From Halopenitus malekzadehii (GTDB lineage Archaea; Halobacteriota; Halobacteria; Halobacteriales; Haloferacaceae), in the NCBI RefSeq assembly GCF_900108505.1, contig NZ_FNWU01000008.1:31787-95786 (forward strand): a stretch of 64,000 bases of DNA, given 5' to 3'. The stretch's first letter is position 1, and each line of letters begins with the position of its first letter. Below the pieces are notes generated by a model that was not told the DNA's origin, did not search any database, and was given only the letters and a program-made list of their open reading frames with translations. A program made the translations under genes and the position numbers. This document shows positions 7,900 to 16,419 of the stretch, piece after piece.

Positions 7900-8757
7900 T
7901 CAGTTCTCGAGCCGACCGAGCCGCCAGGATTCGGTGTCCGGCACCTGATTGAACGTATAGATGTGGACGCCGCGGATGTCGTAGTGCGGATCGGCGGCGT
8001 GTGGTGCGAGCCCGTCGATCAGCTCGTCGGGGGCGTACTGGCCGCGCGAGCCGACGAGTTCCTTAATAAACCCGAGGACGCCGCTGGTCTTCCGGAGGAA
8101 CCGGACCGAATCGCCGACGCCGACCTTCTTGGAGATGCCGAGCAGTCGCTGGTAGTTCATCACGCCGGGAATGCCGACCTCGACGGGTAGGTCGACGCCG
8201 CGGTCACGGACCGTGTCGATCCACTCGAGGATCGTCTCGGGGTCGTAACACAGCTGCGTGACGAGGTAGCTGGCGTACGGTTCCTTCCGCTCCATCGCCT
8301 CGGCGAGGGTCTCCTCGCTCAGGAAGTCGTGGCCCTCCGGATAGCCGGTGATGCCGACCTCCTCGAACTCGTACTCGAGGTCCTCGAGCGCCACGAGCAG
8401 GTCGTGGGCGGACTCGAACTCGCCCGCGGGCTCCTCCCGATCACCGCCGGGGACGAAGACGTCGGTGACGCCGGCCTCCCGGAGCCGCCCGGCGATCGCA
8501 TCCAGGTGGTCCCGGTCCCGGACGTACCGGGCTGCGACGTGCGGGATGACCTCGTAGCCCGCCTCGCTTGCGGTTTCGGTCCACTCGACGGTGGCGTCGA
8601 TCCCGAGCGTCGGCGACGTCGTGACCGCGATCGCTGCCCCATCGGGGAGGTGGCCCATCTGTTCGCCGAAGCTGTCGAACGGCATCAGCTCGAATCGGGG
8701 ATCGGCGAGCAGCGTCGCCGCCCCGTCGTTCGTCGTCGAAGGTGTCTCGAGTGACAT
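7900..8757 (-). CDS. Methylenetetrahydrofolate reductase-like flavoprotein
   Basis: A 285-residue TIM-barrel protein of the MetF family, which interconverts 5,10-methylene- and 5-methyl-tetrahydrofolate using FAD. Family features include IAVTTSPTLGIDATVEW near the N-terminus, VIPHVAARYVRDRDHLDAI, then a VFVPGGD loop, the TQLCYDPE strand and VEVGIPGVMN. The ATG at 8755-8757 is preferred to one 19 codons upstream because the extension is basic and unlike the family. Beside a DmdA/GcvT-like methyltransferase and in a block with formate-tetrahydrofolate ligase, the likely role is oxidising methyl-tetrahydrofolate made by demethylation. Methionine synthesis is the alternative. Confidence 0.85.
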   Translation of the reverse strand: MSLETPSTTNDGAATLLADPRFELMPFDSFGEQMGHLPDGAAIAVTTSPTLGIDATVEWTETASEAGYEVIPHVAARYVRDRDHLDAIAGRLREAGVTDVFVPGGDREEPAGEFESAHDLLVALEDLEYEFEEVGITGYPEGHDFLSEETLAEAMERKEPYASYLVTQLCYDPETILEWIDTVRDRGVDLPVEVGIPGVMNYQRLLGISKKVGVGDSVRFLRKTSGVLGFIKELVGSRGQYAPDELIDGLAPHAADPHYDIRGVHIYTFNQVPDTESWRLGRLEN

Positions 8758-9062
8758 TGTGGATTCTCGGGGCCGGTTCCCGGCACGGCGCATCGAACCG
8801 ACTGGGTATGACAAGGGTCGACACCGTCATTAGGTCTTTCCCGGCCGTGGAGTCGGCCGGCTCGTCGACAACACCTCACGGGAATCTGACGTGATGTGGA
8901 CGAGATGGTCCGATCGAGCGCCACGACACCGCTTGCGATGATCGGCGTCATCTTGATGGCGGTCGGAACCCCGTCTTTCGGACGGACAATGTACACTGTT
9001 TACACGACTCAATGGACCGGCCGATCGAAGGTCCCACGACGGAGATCGATCGGTGATCGCCC
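8758..9062. other. Intergenic region before ilvA
   Basis: 305 bases. A 53-codon plus-strand ORF from the ATG at 8905 to a TGA at 9064-9066 has one hydrophobic stretch (TPLAMIGVILMAVG); it overlaps the ilvA GTG at 9063 by four bases (GTGA). I rate it as weak evidence for a small membrane protein. No tRNA or clear TATA box was found. Confidence 0.3.
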
Positions 9063-9066
9063 GTGA
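8905..9066 (+). CDS. Possible small membrane protein overlapping ilvA start
   Basis: A 53-residue ORF (ATG at 8905, TGA at 9064-9066) with one possible membrane segment, TPLAMIGVILMAVG, and a basic tail. Its stop overlaps the ilvA start codon (GTGA), which would allow translational coupling. The family is unrecognised and it may be a chance ORF. Confidence 0.2.
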   Translation: MVRSSATTPLAMIGVILMAVGTPSFGRTMYTVYTTQWTGRSKVPRRRSIGDRP

Positions 9067-10343
9067 CCGACGCCGGGACCGAGACGGTCACGTTCGCGGA
9101 CGTCGAGGCGGCAGCCGAGCGGATCGACGACCCGACGGTCGTCAAGCCCACGCCCGTGGAGCGCAGCACCGCGTTGGAGGGGATGACCGGTGCGGATCGG
9201 GTGATGCTGAAGCTCGAGCATCTCCAGTGGACGGGATCGTTCAAGACGCGCGGCGCGTACAACAAGATCCGCGCAAGCCTCGAAACGGGGGACCCGGACC
9301 ACGTCGTGGCCGCGAGCGCGGGTAACCACGCGCAGGGCGTTGCGCTCGCGGCCACGACCCTCGGTGTGGATGCCACGATCGTGATGCCGACGACGGCACC
9401 GCAGACGAAGGTGGACGCAACCCGTGGGTACGGCGCGAGCGTCGAGCTGGTCGGGCAGGACTTCCAGGCGGCGATGGCGTACGCCCAGGAGCTCGTGACC
9501 GAGACCGACGCCGAGTTCGTCCACGCGTTCGACGACCCGGAGATCGTTGCCGGCCAGGGGACCCTCGGCGTCGAGATGTGCGAGAACGTCCCCGACGCCG
9601 ACACGATCGTCGTCCCGATCGGCGGCGGCGGGCTGATCTCGGGGATCGCCACCGCCGTCGCGGAGTTGAGTCCCGAGACGCGCGTCGTCGGCGTGCAGGC
9701 CACGGGCGCCGCCACGGTCCCCGCCAGCCTCGAGAAGGGAATCCCCCAGACCCTCGAGTCGGTCGACACGATCGCCGACGGGATCGCGACGGGCGGGATC
9801 TCGGAGCTGACGCTGTCGATCATCGAGCGCCACGTCGACGAGATCGTTACGGTGACGAACGGCGAGATCGCGGACGCGATCCTGCTGTTGATGGAGCGGG
9901 CCAAACAGGTGGTCGAGGGCGCCGGCGCGGCCTCGGTCGCGGCGATCCGGAGCGACGACCTCGACGTCGCCGGCGAGACGGTGGTGCCGCTGCTGTGCGG
10001 CGGCAACCTCGATATGACGATGCTGCGGACCGTCCTGGTCCACGCGCTGACGCGACGCCGACAGATCCTCCGGGTGCGGGTCCACATCGAGGATCGACCC
10101 GGCAAGATGGCCGAGATCTCCAGCCTGATCGCCGACCACGACGCGAACATCCAGACGGTGCGACACGACCGTGCGCTCGAGGACCTCGACGTCGGCGAGG
10201 CCTACCTCATCTTCCAGGTGGAAACCAGCGGCGCCCAGCACGCCCGCCGGATCGTCGACGCGATCGCCGACAGCGGCTACCCGGTCGACGTCATCAACCA
10301 CCCCGACGTCACCGTGCTCGCCACGGACGCCGAACGTGAGTGA
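9063..10343 (+). CDS. ilvA: Threonine ammonia-lyase with C-terminal ACT domain
   Basis: This PLP enzyme deaminates threonine (often also serine) to 2-oxobutyrate plus ammonia, the first step to isoleucine. The 426-residue protein shows the PLP lysine motif GSFKTRGAYNK, the phosphate-contacting SAGNHAQG loop, the GGGGLISG cofactor loop, and a C-terminal ACT regulatory domain (about residues 325-405, ILRVRVHIEDRPGKMAEISS). The GTG start at 9063 is the first that fits the family N-terminus. The single ACT domain is like TdcB/short IlvA forms. In this block it could also handle serine or threonine formed from glycine plus C1 units, but that is speculation. Confidence 0.93.
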   Translation: MTDAGTETVTFADVEAAAERIDDPTVVKPTPVERSTALEGMTGADRVMLKLEHLQWTGSFKTRGAYNKIRASLETGDPDHVVAASAGNHAQGVALAATTLGVDATIVMPTTAPQTKVDATRGYGASVELVGQDFQAAMAYAQELVTETDAEFVHAFDDPEIVAGQGTLGVEMCENVPDADTIVVPIGGGGLISGIATAVAELSPETRVVGVQATGAATVPASLEKGIPQTLESVDTIADGIATGGISELTLSIIERHVDEIVTVTNGEIADAILLLMERAKQVVEGAGAASVAAIRSDDLDVAGETVVPLLCGGNLDMTMLRTVLVHALTRRRQILRVRVHIEDRPGKMAEISSLIADHDANIQTVRHDRALEDLDVGEAYLIFQVETSGAQHARRIVDAIADSGYPVDVINHPDVTVLATDAERE

Positions 10344-10353
10344 GTTCGCCGCC

Positions 10354-10358
10354 GTTTT
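10354..10358 (+). terminator. T-run after ilvA
   Basis: A gtttttc run lies 11 bases after the ilvA stop; short T-runs act as archaeal terminators. No hairpin is needed or seen. Confidence 0.3.
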
Positions 10359-10443
10359 TCGGTCCCCGGCGTGAGTGAAACGACGGCAGCAGCCGAGCCG
10401 CTCGGCGGTGCGTATTTAAAGACCGCCATAATTGCGGATGAAC

Positions 10444-10470
10444 GTTTATTAAGGATACTGTACGTATATT
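10444..10470 (+). promoter_or_regulatory. Promoter region for BCCT transporter 1
   Basis: Two AT-rich TATA-like elements, gtttattaag at 10444-10453 and cgtatatt at 10463-10470, precede the short ORF at 10488 and the transporter gene at 10589. They imply a transcribed leader of roughly 90-115 bases. Confidence 0.45.
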
Positions 10471-10487
10471 CATCGAGGCGCTGTCAT

Positions 10488-10592
10488 ATGGTACCTATCA
10501 ACACGGAGGCTCCGGCGGGCGCGTCACCGAACGGAGTGAGGTATCGTGCGTCGAACGCCCTCGAAACCGCCCGTTTGGGGGTGAGCGTATGA
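10488..10592 (+). CDS. Possible 34-residue leader peptide of BCCT transporter 1
   Basis: A short ORF begins 18-35 bases after the TATA-like elements and ends with a TGA at 10590-10592 that overlaps the transporter ATG at 10589 (ATGA). The peptide begins MVPINTEAPAG and has no recognised domain. The exact overlap suggests translational coupling; it may equally be untranslated leader. Confidence 0.35.
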   Translation: MVPINTEAPAGASPNGVRYRASNALETARLGVSV

Positions 10593-12352
10593 GCGACGGC
10601 GAGGAGGAGGAGGAGGCCGTCGGCGAGATGTCCGACGGGCTGCAGGTGGAGTTGTTCCATCCGGACTCCGACCGGGAGCCCGGTGACACCAACATCCAGA
10701 AACTCGGGTTCGATATTCACCCGATCGTGTTCCCGGTCGCGCTGTTGATCATCGCCGCGTTCATCGTATTGACGGTCGGACTCGGCGAGCAGGCTTCGGC
10801 CGCGTACACGTGGCTGTTCAACTTCATCGGGGAGAACTTCGGCTGGTTCTACCTGCTTGCGGTGAACGTCTTCATCGCCGTGCTGCTGTTCTTCGCGTTC
10901 AGCAAGTACGGAAAAATCAAGATCGGCGGCGTCGAGGCCGAAAAGGAGTTCAGCGACTTCTCCTGGATGGCGATGCTGTTCAGCGCCGGAATGGGGATCG
11001 GCCTGATGTTCTTCAGCGTTTCCGAGCCGCTGTATTACCTCCAGACGGTGCCCGGCTTCTTCGGCGTCGAGGCCGAAACCGGAGCGGCCGCCTCGGCCGC
11101 GATGGCCCAGACGTTCTTCCACTGGGGATTCCACCCGTGGGCGATCTACGGACTCGTCGGCCTCGGGCTGGCGTTCTTCTCGTTCAACCGCGGACTCCCG
11201 CTGACGTTCCGATCGATCTTCTGGCCGTTGCTCGGCGACCGGATCTACGGTTGGCCCGGCCACGTCATCGACCTCGTGACGGTGTTCGCGACGCTGTTCG
11301 GCCTTGCGACCTCGCTCGGGCTCGGCGTGGCACAGGTCAACACGGGGCTGTCCTACGTCGGGGGCGATATGCTCGGACTGTTCGCCATCCCGACGGGAAC
11401 GATCCCGCAGATCGCGCTCATCGCGGTCATCACCGGGATCGCGACGCTGTCGGTCGCCGCGGGGCTCGACGGCGGCGTCAAGCGGCTGAGCACGCTTAAC
11501 CTCTATCTGATGTTCGCCCTGCTCGGGTTCCTGCTGATCGTCGGTCCCACCGTCTACATCTTCGGGACGTGGGTCGAGGGGCTCGGCGCCTACTTCGGAA
11601 ACATCCTGGCGCTCAGCTTCTTCACCGGCACGCTCGGCGAGGGCGCCTCGACGGTCACCGCGTGGACCGTCTTCTACTGGGGCTGGTGGATCGCGTGGTC
11701 GCCGTTCGTGGGAATGTTCATCGCGCGCATTTCGCGGGGGCGAACCGTCCGGGAGTTCGTCCTCGGCGTCCTGTTCCTGCCGGCGCTGTTCTCGACGCTC
11801 TGGCTGTCGACCTTCGGCGGGAGCGCGCTGTTCAACACTCTTGAGGGCAGCGGCGCGGCGATGGCGACCTACAATGAGCTCGGCCAGACGGTCGCGATGT
11901 TCGCGATGCTGGAGCAGTTCCCGCTTGGCGCAGTCACGGGGATCCTCGCGACGCTGCTCGTGATAACGTTCTTCGTGACGTCCTCGGACTCCGGGTCGCT
12001 GGTCATCGACCACCTGACCTCCGGCGGCAAACACGACGTGCCGCGCGCCCAGCGCATCTTCTGGGCGATCACCGAGGGTCTCGTCGCCGCGATCCTGCTG
12101 TGGGGCGGCGGCCTGAACGCGCTGCAGACGGCGGCGATCACGACCGGCCTGCCGTTCGCGTTCATCCTCTGTCTGATGTGTTACACGGTCTATCTCGGGC
12201 TCAGCAATGAGTACGAGATCCTCGAGTCCGAGGAGTTCGCCGAGACGATCGAGGAGCTCACCGACGACGAGAACGTGGACGTCGTCACGACCGGCGACCA
12301 GATGGTGACCGACATCTCGGCCGAGGACGACGAGGCCGTGGGGGGTGACTGA
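10589..12352 (+). CDS. BCCT-family betaine/choline/carnitine transporter 1
   Basis: A 587-residue, 12-span plasma-membrane carrier of the BCCT family, which takes up glycine betaine, choline or related quaternary amines with Na+ or H+. It has the family motif GMGIGLMFFSVSEPLYY, the substrate-box motif FHWGFHPWAIY (both Trp and the Tyr of BetP TM4 are present) and WGWWIAWSPFVGMF with RISRGRTVRE in TM8. The N-terminus and C-terminus are acidic cytoplasmic tails. The ATG at 10589 overlaps a short upstream ORF. A T-run follows the gene. In haloarchaea such carriers serve osmoprotection; here methyl-compound catabolism genes nearby suggest a nutrient role too. Confidence 0.93.
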   Translation: MSDGEEEEEAVGEMSDGLQVELFHPDSDREPGDTNIQKLGFDIHPIVFPVALLIIAAFIVLTVGLGEQASAAYTWLFNFIGENFGWFYLLAVNVFIAVLLFFAFSKYGKIKIGGVEAEKEFSDFSWMAMLFSAGMGIGLMFFSVSEPLYYLQTVPGFFGVEAETGAAASAAMAQTFFHWGFHPWAIYGLVGLGLAFFSFNRGLPLTFRSIFWPLLGDRIYGWPGHVIDLVTVFATLFGLATSLGLGVAQVNTGLSYVGGDMLGLFAIPTGTIPQIALIAVITGIATLSVAAGLDGGVKRLSTLNLYLMFALLGFLLIVGPTVYIFGTWVEGLGAYFGNILALSFFTGTLGEGASTVTAWTVFYWGWWIAWSPFVGMFIARISRGRTVREFVLGVLFLPALFSTLWLSTFGGSALFNTLEGSGAAMATYNELGQTVAMFAMLEQFPLGAVTGILATLLVITFFVTSSDSGSLVIDHLTSGGKHDVPRAQRIFWAITEGLVAAILLWGGGLNALQTAAITTGLPFAFILCLMCYTVYLGLSNEYEILESEEFAETIEELTDDENVDVVTTGDQMVTDISAEDDEAVGGD

Positions 12353-12403
12353 GCAGTCTCACGTCGCTCCGTCCCCCGGACCGTCTCGCTCGCGAACTGC
12401 CTC

Positions 12404-12410
12404 TTTTTTT
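12404..12410 (+). terminator. T-run terminator after BCCT transporter 1
   Basis: Seven consecutive T (ctcttttttt at 12401-12410) lie about 50 bases after the stop, between convergent genes; typical of archaeal T-rich termination. Confidence 0.5.
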
Positions 12411-12427
12411 GATCGACTCCCGACACG

Positions 12428-12712
12428 TCAGTAGTACTTCCACTCGTCGTCCTCGCTCCCGCGCCGCAGCGTCGTGCCATCATCCTCGTCGTCCTCCGGG
12501 CTACGCTCGCCGCCGGCGCCAGCACCCAACTCACCGGCCTCGTCGCCGGTGCGATCGTCGGGCCACTCGATCCCGCCGCCACGCAGGTGTTTGTACGCGA
12601 TCCCGCCGAGCGCCACGAGGAACAGGATCAAAAGCAGCGTGCCGGCGAGCGCGGCCGCCTGTCCGGCCCACTCGAGGATCCCGCCGTCGATCTGGATCGT
12701 CGCGCCTCGCAT
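12428..12712 (-). CDS. Small single-span membrane protein with acidic tail
   Basis: A 94-residue protein starting at the ATG at 12710-12712. One hydrophobic segment (about residues 19-40, ALAGTLLLILFLVALGGIAY) is followed by a Gly/Asp/Glu-rich cytoplasmic or external tail ending DDEWKYY. The family is unknown. It lies 73 bases downstream of another membrane protein gene on the same strand, with which it may be co-transcribed. Confidence 0.6.
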   Translation of the reverse strand: MRGATIQIDGGILEWAGQAAALAGTLLLILFLVALGGIAYKHLRGGGIEWPDDRTGDEAGELGAGAGGERSPEDDEDDGTTLRRGSEDDEWKYY

Positions 12713-12785
12713 ATCCGGATCCACGGCGGCGATCGTGAAGTATGGTTCGGGGGGTGCCGGCCGGGTCGGCGCCGCGACTCGGGAC

Positions 12786-13451
12786 TCACCCCTCGATGTC
12801 GGCGGGGACCGTCCGCGAGCTGTGGATCCAGGTTCGGGTTCGACCGCCGACGCCGACGGACGCGATCGCAACCCAGACGAGCGCGGCGCCCACGGTCGGG
12901 AGGACCAGCCAGCCGACCGCGCTGAGCGTCGCGCCGACCAGCAGTCCGCTGCGAGTGCGCCGACCGCCGAACAGGTCAGTCACGATCGTCCCGACGACCA
13001 GGAACCCGAGACCACCCAAAAACGAGAGTCCGGCGACGAGAACGGCGGCGGCAAGGTATCCCATCGGCGGGCCGGCGAGTCCGACCCGCGTCAGGAGGTC
13101 GTTGGCGTATAAACCCGCGAACGCGGCGAGACCGTACGCCGCCAGCCCGTACGGAACCGCGGCTGCCGGCCGGGCCATCGTGTCCTCGATCGCCCGATCG
13201 ACGAGGTCGCGGCGACGAACGATGATCCCTCCACCGAACGCCACGACCAGGAGGAACGACACGGCGGCCCTGATGACCGGCGTCGAAGGATCACCGAGCG
13301 CCGGGGCGATCGTCGCCGGAGCGACCGTCGAGGGATCGGTCCCCGCCGGCGTGATCGGTCGTGCGGCGGCGACGCTCGGCACAGTCGCGAGCGCGATCAG
13401 GACGCCGACCGCTCGCGCCACGTGGGATACCGCCGCGTGGGGTGAACGCAT
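12786..13451 (-). CDS. Predicted polytopic membrane protein
   Basis: A 221-residue protein with an N-terminal signal-like segment (VARAVGVLIALATVPSVAAA) and four further hydrophobic segments, including AAVSFLLVVAFGGGIIV and LSFLGGLGFLVVGTIVTDLF. It has no recognised catalytic motif and is probably a haloarchaeal conserved inner-membrane protein of unknown role. A TATA-like tcgaaaagc lies about 27 bases before its ATG. Confidence 0.7.
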   Translation of the reverse strand: MRSPHAAVSHVARAVGVLIALATVPSVAAARPITPAGTDPSTVAPATIAPALGDPSTPVIRAAVSFLLVVAFGGGIIVRRRDLVDRAIEDTMARPAAAVPYGLAAYGLAAFAGLYANDLLTRVGLAGPPMGYLAAAVLVAGLSFLGGLGFLVVGTIVTDLFGGRRTRSGLLVGATLSAVGWLVLPTVGAALVWVAIASVGVGGRTRTWIHSSRTVPADIEG

Positions 13452-13504
13452 ACCGCGTGCGTGGGGAGTCGGGGTCGAAAAGCTGTCGGCTCGACGAGCG
13501 ATTT

Positions 13505-13948
13505 ATGCCCGTGTACGTTGAACGGTACCACGTGACGGGCGCGCTACACGCCCTCCTCGCCGGCTTAAAACGGGTCGGAAACCGACTGGTCGCGCCGCTG
13601 CGCCGCGGCGAGGGACCAAACAAGTTCCGGCTCTCGAGCGTCGACACCGCGACTACGACCATCGACGGATCTGTGGGATGGCGCAACCGACCGCCAGCGA
13701 CGCTCGCGTGCCCCCAGTGTGACAGCGAGATTTACCAGCGACACGCCCACGACACCATCGACTGTCCGCGGTGTCGCGCGACGTTCGACGGTAACGAGTT
13801 CGACGATCTCGAGCTGATCGCGTTCGAGTGTCCGGTTTGTCGCACCGAGATGCGACACGGAACGCGACATCCGGAGCGGTTCGGGTTCCCCGAGTGGGCG
13901 ACCTGTGACGCCTGTCGGTACCACTGGGAGTTCAGACACTCGTACTGA
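13505..13948 (+). CDS. Double zinc-ribbon protein
   Basis: A 147-residue protein. The N-terminal 60 residues are basic. The C-terminal half carries two zinc ribbons: CPQCDSE with CPRC (about residues 70-92) and CPVCRTE with CDAC. Four CxxC pairs could bind two zinc ions and RNA, DNA or protein. The start at 13505 follows the first good ATG; upstream sequence translates to Arg-rich filler. The precise family is unknown. Confidence 0.65.
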   Translation: MPVYVERYHVTGALHALLAGLKRVGNRLVAPLRRGEGPNKFRLSSVDTATTTIDGSVGWRNRPPATLACPQCDSEIYQRHAHDTIDCPRCRATFDGNEFDDLELIAFECPVCRTEMRHGTRHPERFGFPEWATCDACRYHWEFRHSY

Positions 13949-14035
13949 TCGGCCCGCGGAGGAGGCGTATCCGAGGCGGCCGGCCCGCGGGGGAAACGTA
14001 TTCGGGGTCGGGCGTCGTTGGTGGAACGAACGACG

Positions 14036-14224
14036 ATGGAGATCACCACCACTGGCGACCCGGTCGCGATCGCACTTGCGGCGTTGGCAGTCGGCCTGTT
14101 CGCGGTCGCGCTGATCGCGATGTCCACGGACCGCCTGACCGCCGCCGGGATGAGTTTTCTGGCCGCGAGCCTGGTGATCTATCTCCGGGAGAACCGGGTC
14201 GCCGACCGGAACGCCGAGGAGTGA
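14036..14224 (+). CDS. Small two-span membrane protein
   Basis: A 62-residue protein with two hydrophobic stretches (PVAIALAALAVGLFAVALIA and LTAAGMSFLAASLVIYL) joined by a short charged loop, ending in a charged tail. The ATG at 14036 is chosen over a GTG at 14018. It is convergent with the universal stress protein gene, ten bases apart. No family is recognised. Confidence 0.5.
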   Translation: MEITTTGDPVAIALAALAVGLFAVALIAMSTDRLTAAGMSFLAASLVIYLRENRVADRNAEE

Positions 14225-14233
14225 CCGGCAGCC

Positions 14234-14674
14234 TCAGTCCTCGACGGACATCCGGTCGGTTATCACCGGCACCGAGGAGGTGCGGACGACCTTGTCCGAG
14301 GTGCCGCCGAGTATCGCTCGGAACTTGCCCTGGTACGCGCTCCCGAGAACGATGACGTCCATCCCGTTCTCCTCCGCGTAGTCGACGATCTCCTCCGCGG
14401 GCGATCCGGTCCGGATGGCGGTGGTGCACTCGACGCCCTGCTCGCCGGCCATCCCGCATAGCTCCTCGGTCACCCGCTCGCCGTAGTCCCGGTGTTCCTC
14501 GCGGATCTGCTCCTCATCGTCGCGGATGTAGACCGTTCGCGGCGCGCCCGGCAGGTCGACCACGTACAGCGCGTGGACCGACGCCCCGAGGGCGGCCGCG
14601 AGTTCGATTCCGTGTTCGGCGCCACGCCGCGCTTCGTCGCTCCCGTCGTAGGGGATCAGGATGGTGTCGTACAT
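14234..14674 (-). CDS. Universal stress protein (UspA family)
   Basis: A 146-residue cytoplasmic nucleotide-binding Rossmann-like protein. It begins YDTILIPYDGSDEA, has the MDVIVLGSAYQGKFRAILGG loop where ATP-binding members carry G-x2-G-x9-G-S/T, and ends with VVRTSSVPVI. The loop has Gln-Gly in place of the more usual Gly-Arg, but the spacing is kept, so ATP binding is plausible. A TATA-like element (ttatttttacg on the minus strand, 14705-14716) precedes the ATG at 14672-14674. The role is probably in stress resistance. Confidence 0.93.
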   Translation of the reverse strand: MYDTILIPYDGSDEARRGAEHGIELAAALGASVHALYVVDLPGAPRTVYIRDDEEQIREEHRDYGERVTEELCGMAGEQGVECTTAIRTGSPAEEIVDYAEENGMDVIVLGSAYQGKFRAILGGTSDKVVRTSSVPVITDRMSVED

Positions 14675-14978
14675 ACTCGTCCCTCGTTACCGATACTCAT
14701 ATCACGTAAAAATAACTTTGGGCGGACGCGGTTATGGGCGGATCCTCGGCGGTCGCCGAACCTCGGATCGATCGGGTACGTCGCCGAACCGATCGGACTC
14801 GGGGACTGCAGGGCGCTCTCATCACGTGGGCGCCGCCGCACACGTTTCATCCCGAAACAGAAAATAACTGTAGATCGACACGTTGTGGATGGAGACGGCG
14901 GACGCGGCGAGGGCCCGGCCGTCCGTTTCCGTCACCGGCGTCACGTATCGTCGACAGCGTCGGCTTTCGTCACCGGCG
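14675..14978. other. Intergenic region between usp and K+ channel gene
   Basis: 304 bases. The left end holds the usp promoter (14705-14716). The word gtcaccggcgtcacg occurs at 14931-14945 and again at 14969-14983, the second copy running into the end of the channel gene. No gene is supported. Confidence 0.4.
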
Positions 14979-16238
14979 TCACGCCTCGTCGTCGGGGTTC
15001 GCTGCGGTCTCGGCTCCGGCCGCGTCGGCGAGGAGGTCCGCAACCGGGTCGGCGTCCCCGCCGATCACCGCCCGACCGAGTAGCCGACCGCCGATGACGG
15101 TCGGCGTAATGACGCGGTCGGCTCCCACGTTCTCGAGCTTGTCGACGTGTCGGCGGTCGGTCGCCGCCGCAACGATCCGAACGTCGGGATTCGCCTGTCG
15201 GGCCGCGAGGACGGCCAACACGTCGCTGGCGTCGTCCTCCGTGGCGACGACGACGCCGGCGGCGTCGGCGATCCGGGCGCCGCGGAGCGCCTCGGCATCG
15301 GTCGGGTCCGCGGTCACCACGTTGATCCCGTTCTCGCGGAGCCCGGCGGCCGTCTCCGTGTCGGCCGTCACCACCACGAGGTCGGTCGTGCCGTGCAGTT
15401 CCTCCAGGAGCGGTTCGGTGACGTCGCCGTGGCCGAGGACCAGCACGTGGTCCTCGAGCAGCGAGAGTTCGGATGCGTTCATGTTTCCGAATGCGCTCGA
15501 TATCCGCGATTCGATCGCCGGAATGAGCAGCGATCCCGTCGCGACGGTGAACGAGCCGGTCCCGAGCACGATGACCGACAGCGTGAACAGCTTGGTGAGC
15601 TGCGTCGTCGGCGTCGCGTCGCCGTAGCCGACGGTGGTTCCGGTGACGACGATGTAGTAGACGGCGTCGGTGGTCGACTCGACGCCCACGAACTCCTCGC
15701 GCAACGCGTAGGTCCCGACGGTGCCGTAGATCTGGACGGCCAGGAACGCAACCAGCGCCGCGGTCTGGAACGCGGTGAGATCGAGCGCCCGGTCGAACTC
15801 CTCGCGGTTCACGAGCACGTGACCGACCGCGACCGTGGCCGCCGCGAACAGCGGGACGTCGGTGGGGTCGGCCGTCAACAGCGGCAACAACGCCGCGAGC
15901 GGGAGCGCGAGGACCGCACCGTACCACGCGAGCCGGAGGCGCCGCCGGAGCCCGACGGTCACGGCCCCGATCAGGAAGGCGAAGAAGACGCCGTAGAGCC
16001 GGACGAGCCCGGTCGCGCCGGGGAAGAGGCCGCCGAGCGGTCCCGCCAGGGTGACCGTCGTCGCGCTCAGGTCCGACAGGCCGGTGATGAAGGCGAGGAC
16101 CGCGACCGCCGCCGACAACACGACCGACGTCTTCGGGCCCGAGGCGGCCGCCCACTCGACCAGCCGGACCCGCTCGGGATGCTCGAACAGCTCGTCGACC
16201 GCGGGCTCGGGCCGTCGATCGCGTTGGTCACCCGACAC
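14979..16238 (-). CDS. Potassium channel with TrkA-N (RCK) domain
   Basis: A 419-residue membrane protein. About six N-terminal hydrophobic segments lead to a pore loop with the K+ selectivity filter TTVGYGD, followed by a last span and a cytosolic TrkA-N/RCK domain (HVLVLGHGDVTEPLLEEL) that binds NAD or another nucleotide and gates the pore. The GTG start at 16236-16238 is chosen because a TATA box (16261-16270) sits 27 bases upstream; longer in-frame starts would run into the divergent BCCT gene. K+ flux and betaine uptake are both osmotic responses, which fits the divergent pairing with BCCT transporter 2. Confidence 0.88.
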   Translation of the reverse strand: MSGDQRDRRPEPAVDELFEHPERVRLVEWAAASGPKTSVVLSAAVAVLAFITGLSDLSATTVTLAGPLGGLFPGATGLVRLYGVFFAFLIGAVTVGLRRRLRLAWYGAVLALPLAALLPLLTADPTDVPLFAAATVAVGHVLVNREEFDRALDLTAFQTAALVAFLAVQIYGTVGTYALREEFVGVESTTDAVYYIVVTGTTVGYGDATPTTQLTKLFTLSVIVLGTGSFTVATGSLLIPAIESRISSAFGNMNASELSLLEDHVLVLGHGDVTEPLLEELHGTTDLVVVTADTETAAGLRENGINVVTADPTDAEALRGARIADAAGVVVATEDDASDVLAVLAARQANPDVRIVAAATDRRHVDKLENVGADRVITPTVIGGRLLGRAVIGGDADPVADLLADAAGAETAANPDDEA

Positions 16239-16260
16239 GAACGGCGATACGGGCGTTCGG

Positions 16261-16270
16261 GATAAAAGGG
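16261..16270 (-). promoter_or_regulatory. TATA element deciding the K+ channel start
   Basis: On the minus strand this reads cccttttatc. Its centre is 27 bases from the GTG at 16238, marking a leaderless transcript and excluding longer ORF starts. Confidence 0.55.
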
Positions 16271-16389
16271 TATGCCACAAATTGACAACCTCATTCGGTC
16301 GTTCGGCTTCCGACATCGGCACCGGTTCCGTCGCCGACGCCGGTGAGACACGACTGGAGCCGACGAGGCGCGACCGGTACTGACGATAC

Positions 16390-16397
16390 GCCTTTAC
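16390..16397 (+). promoter_or_regulatory. TATA-like element for BCCT transporter 2
   Basis: gcctttac is centred about 27 bases before the ATG at 16420, consistent with a leaderless transcript. Confidence 0.4.
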
Positions 16398-16419
16398 CGC
16401 GGGCCGCATACATTGTACT

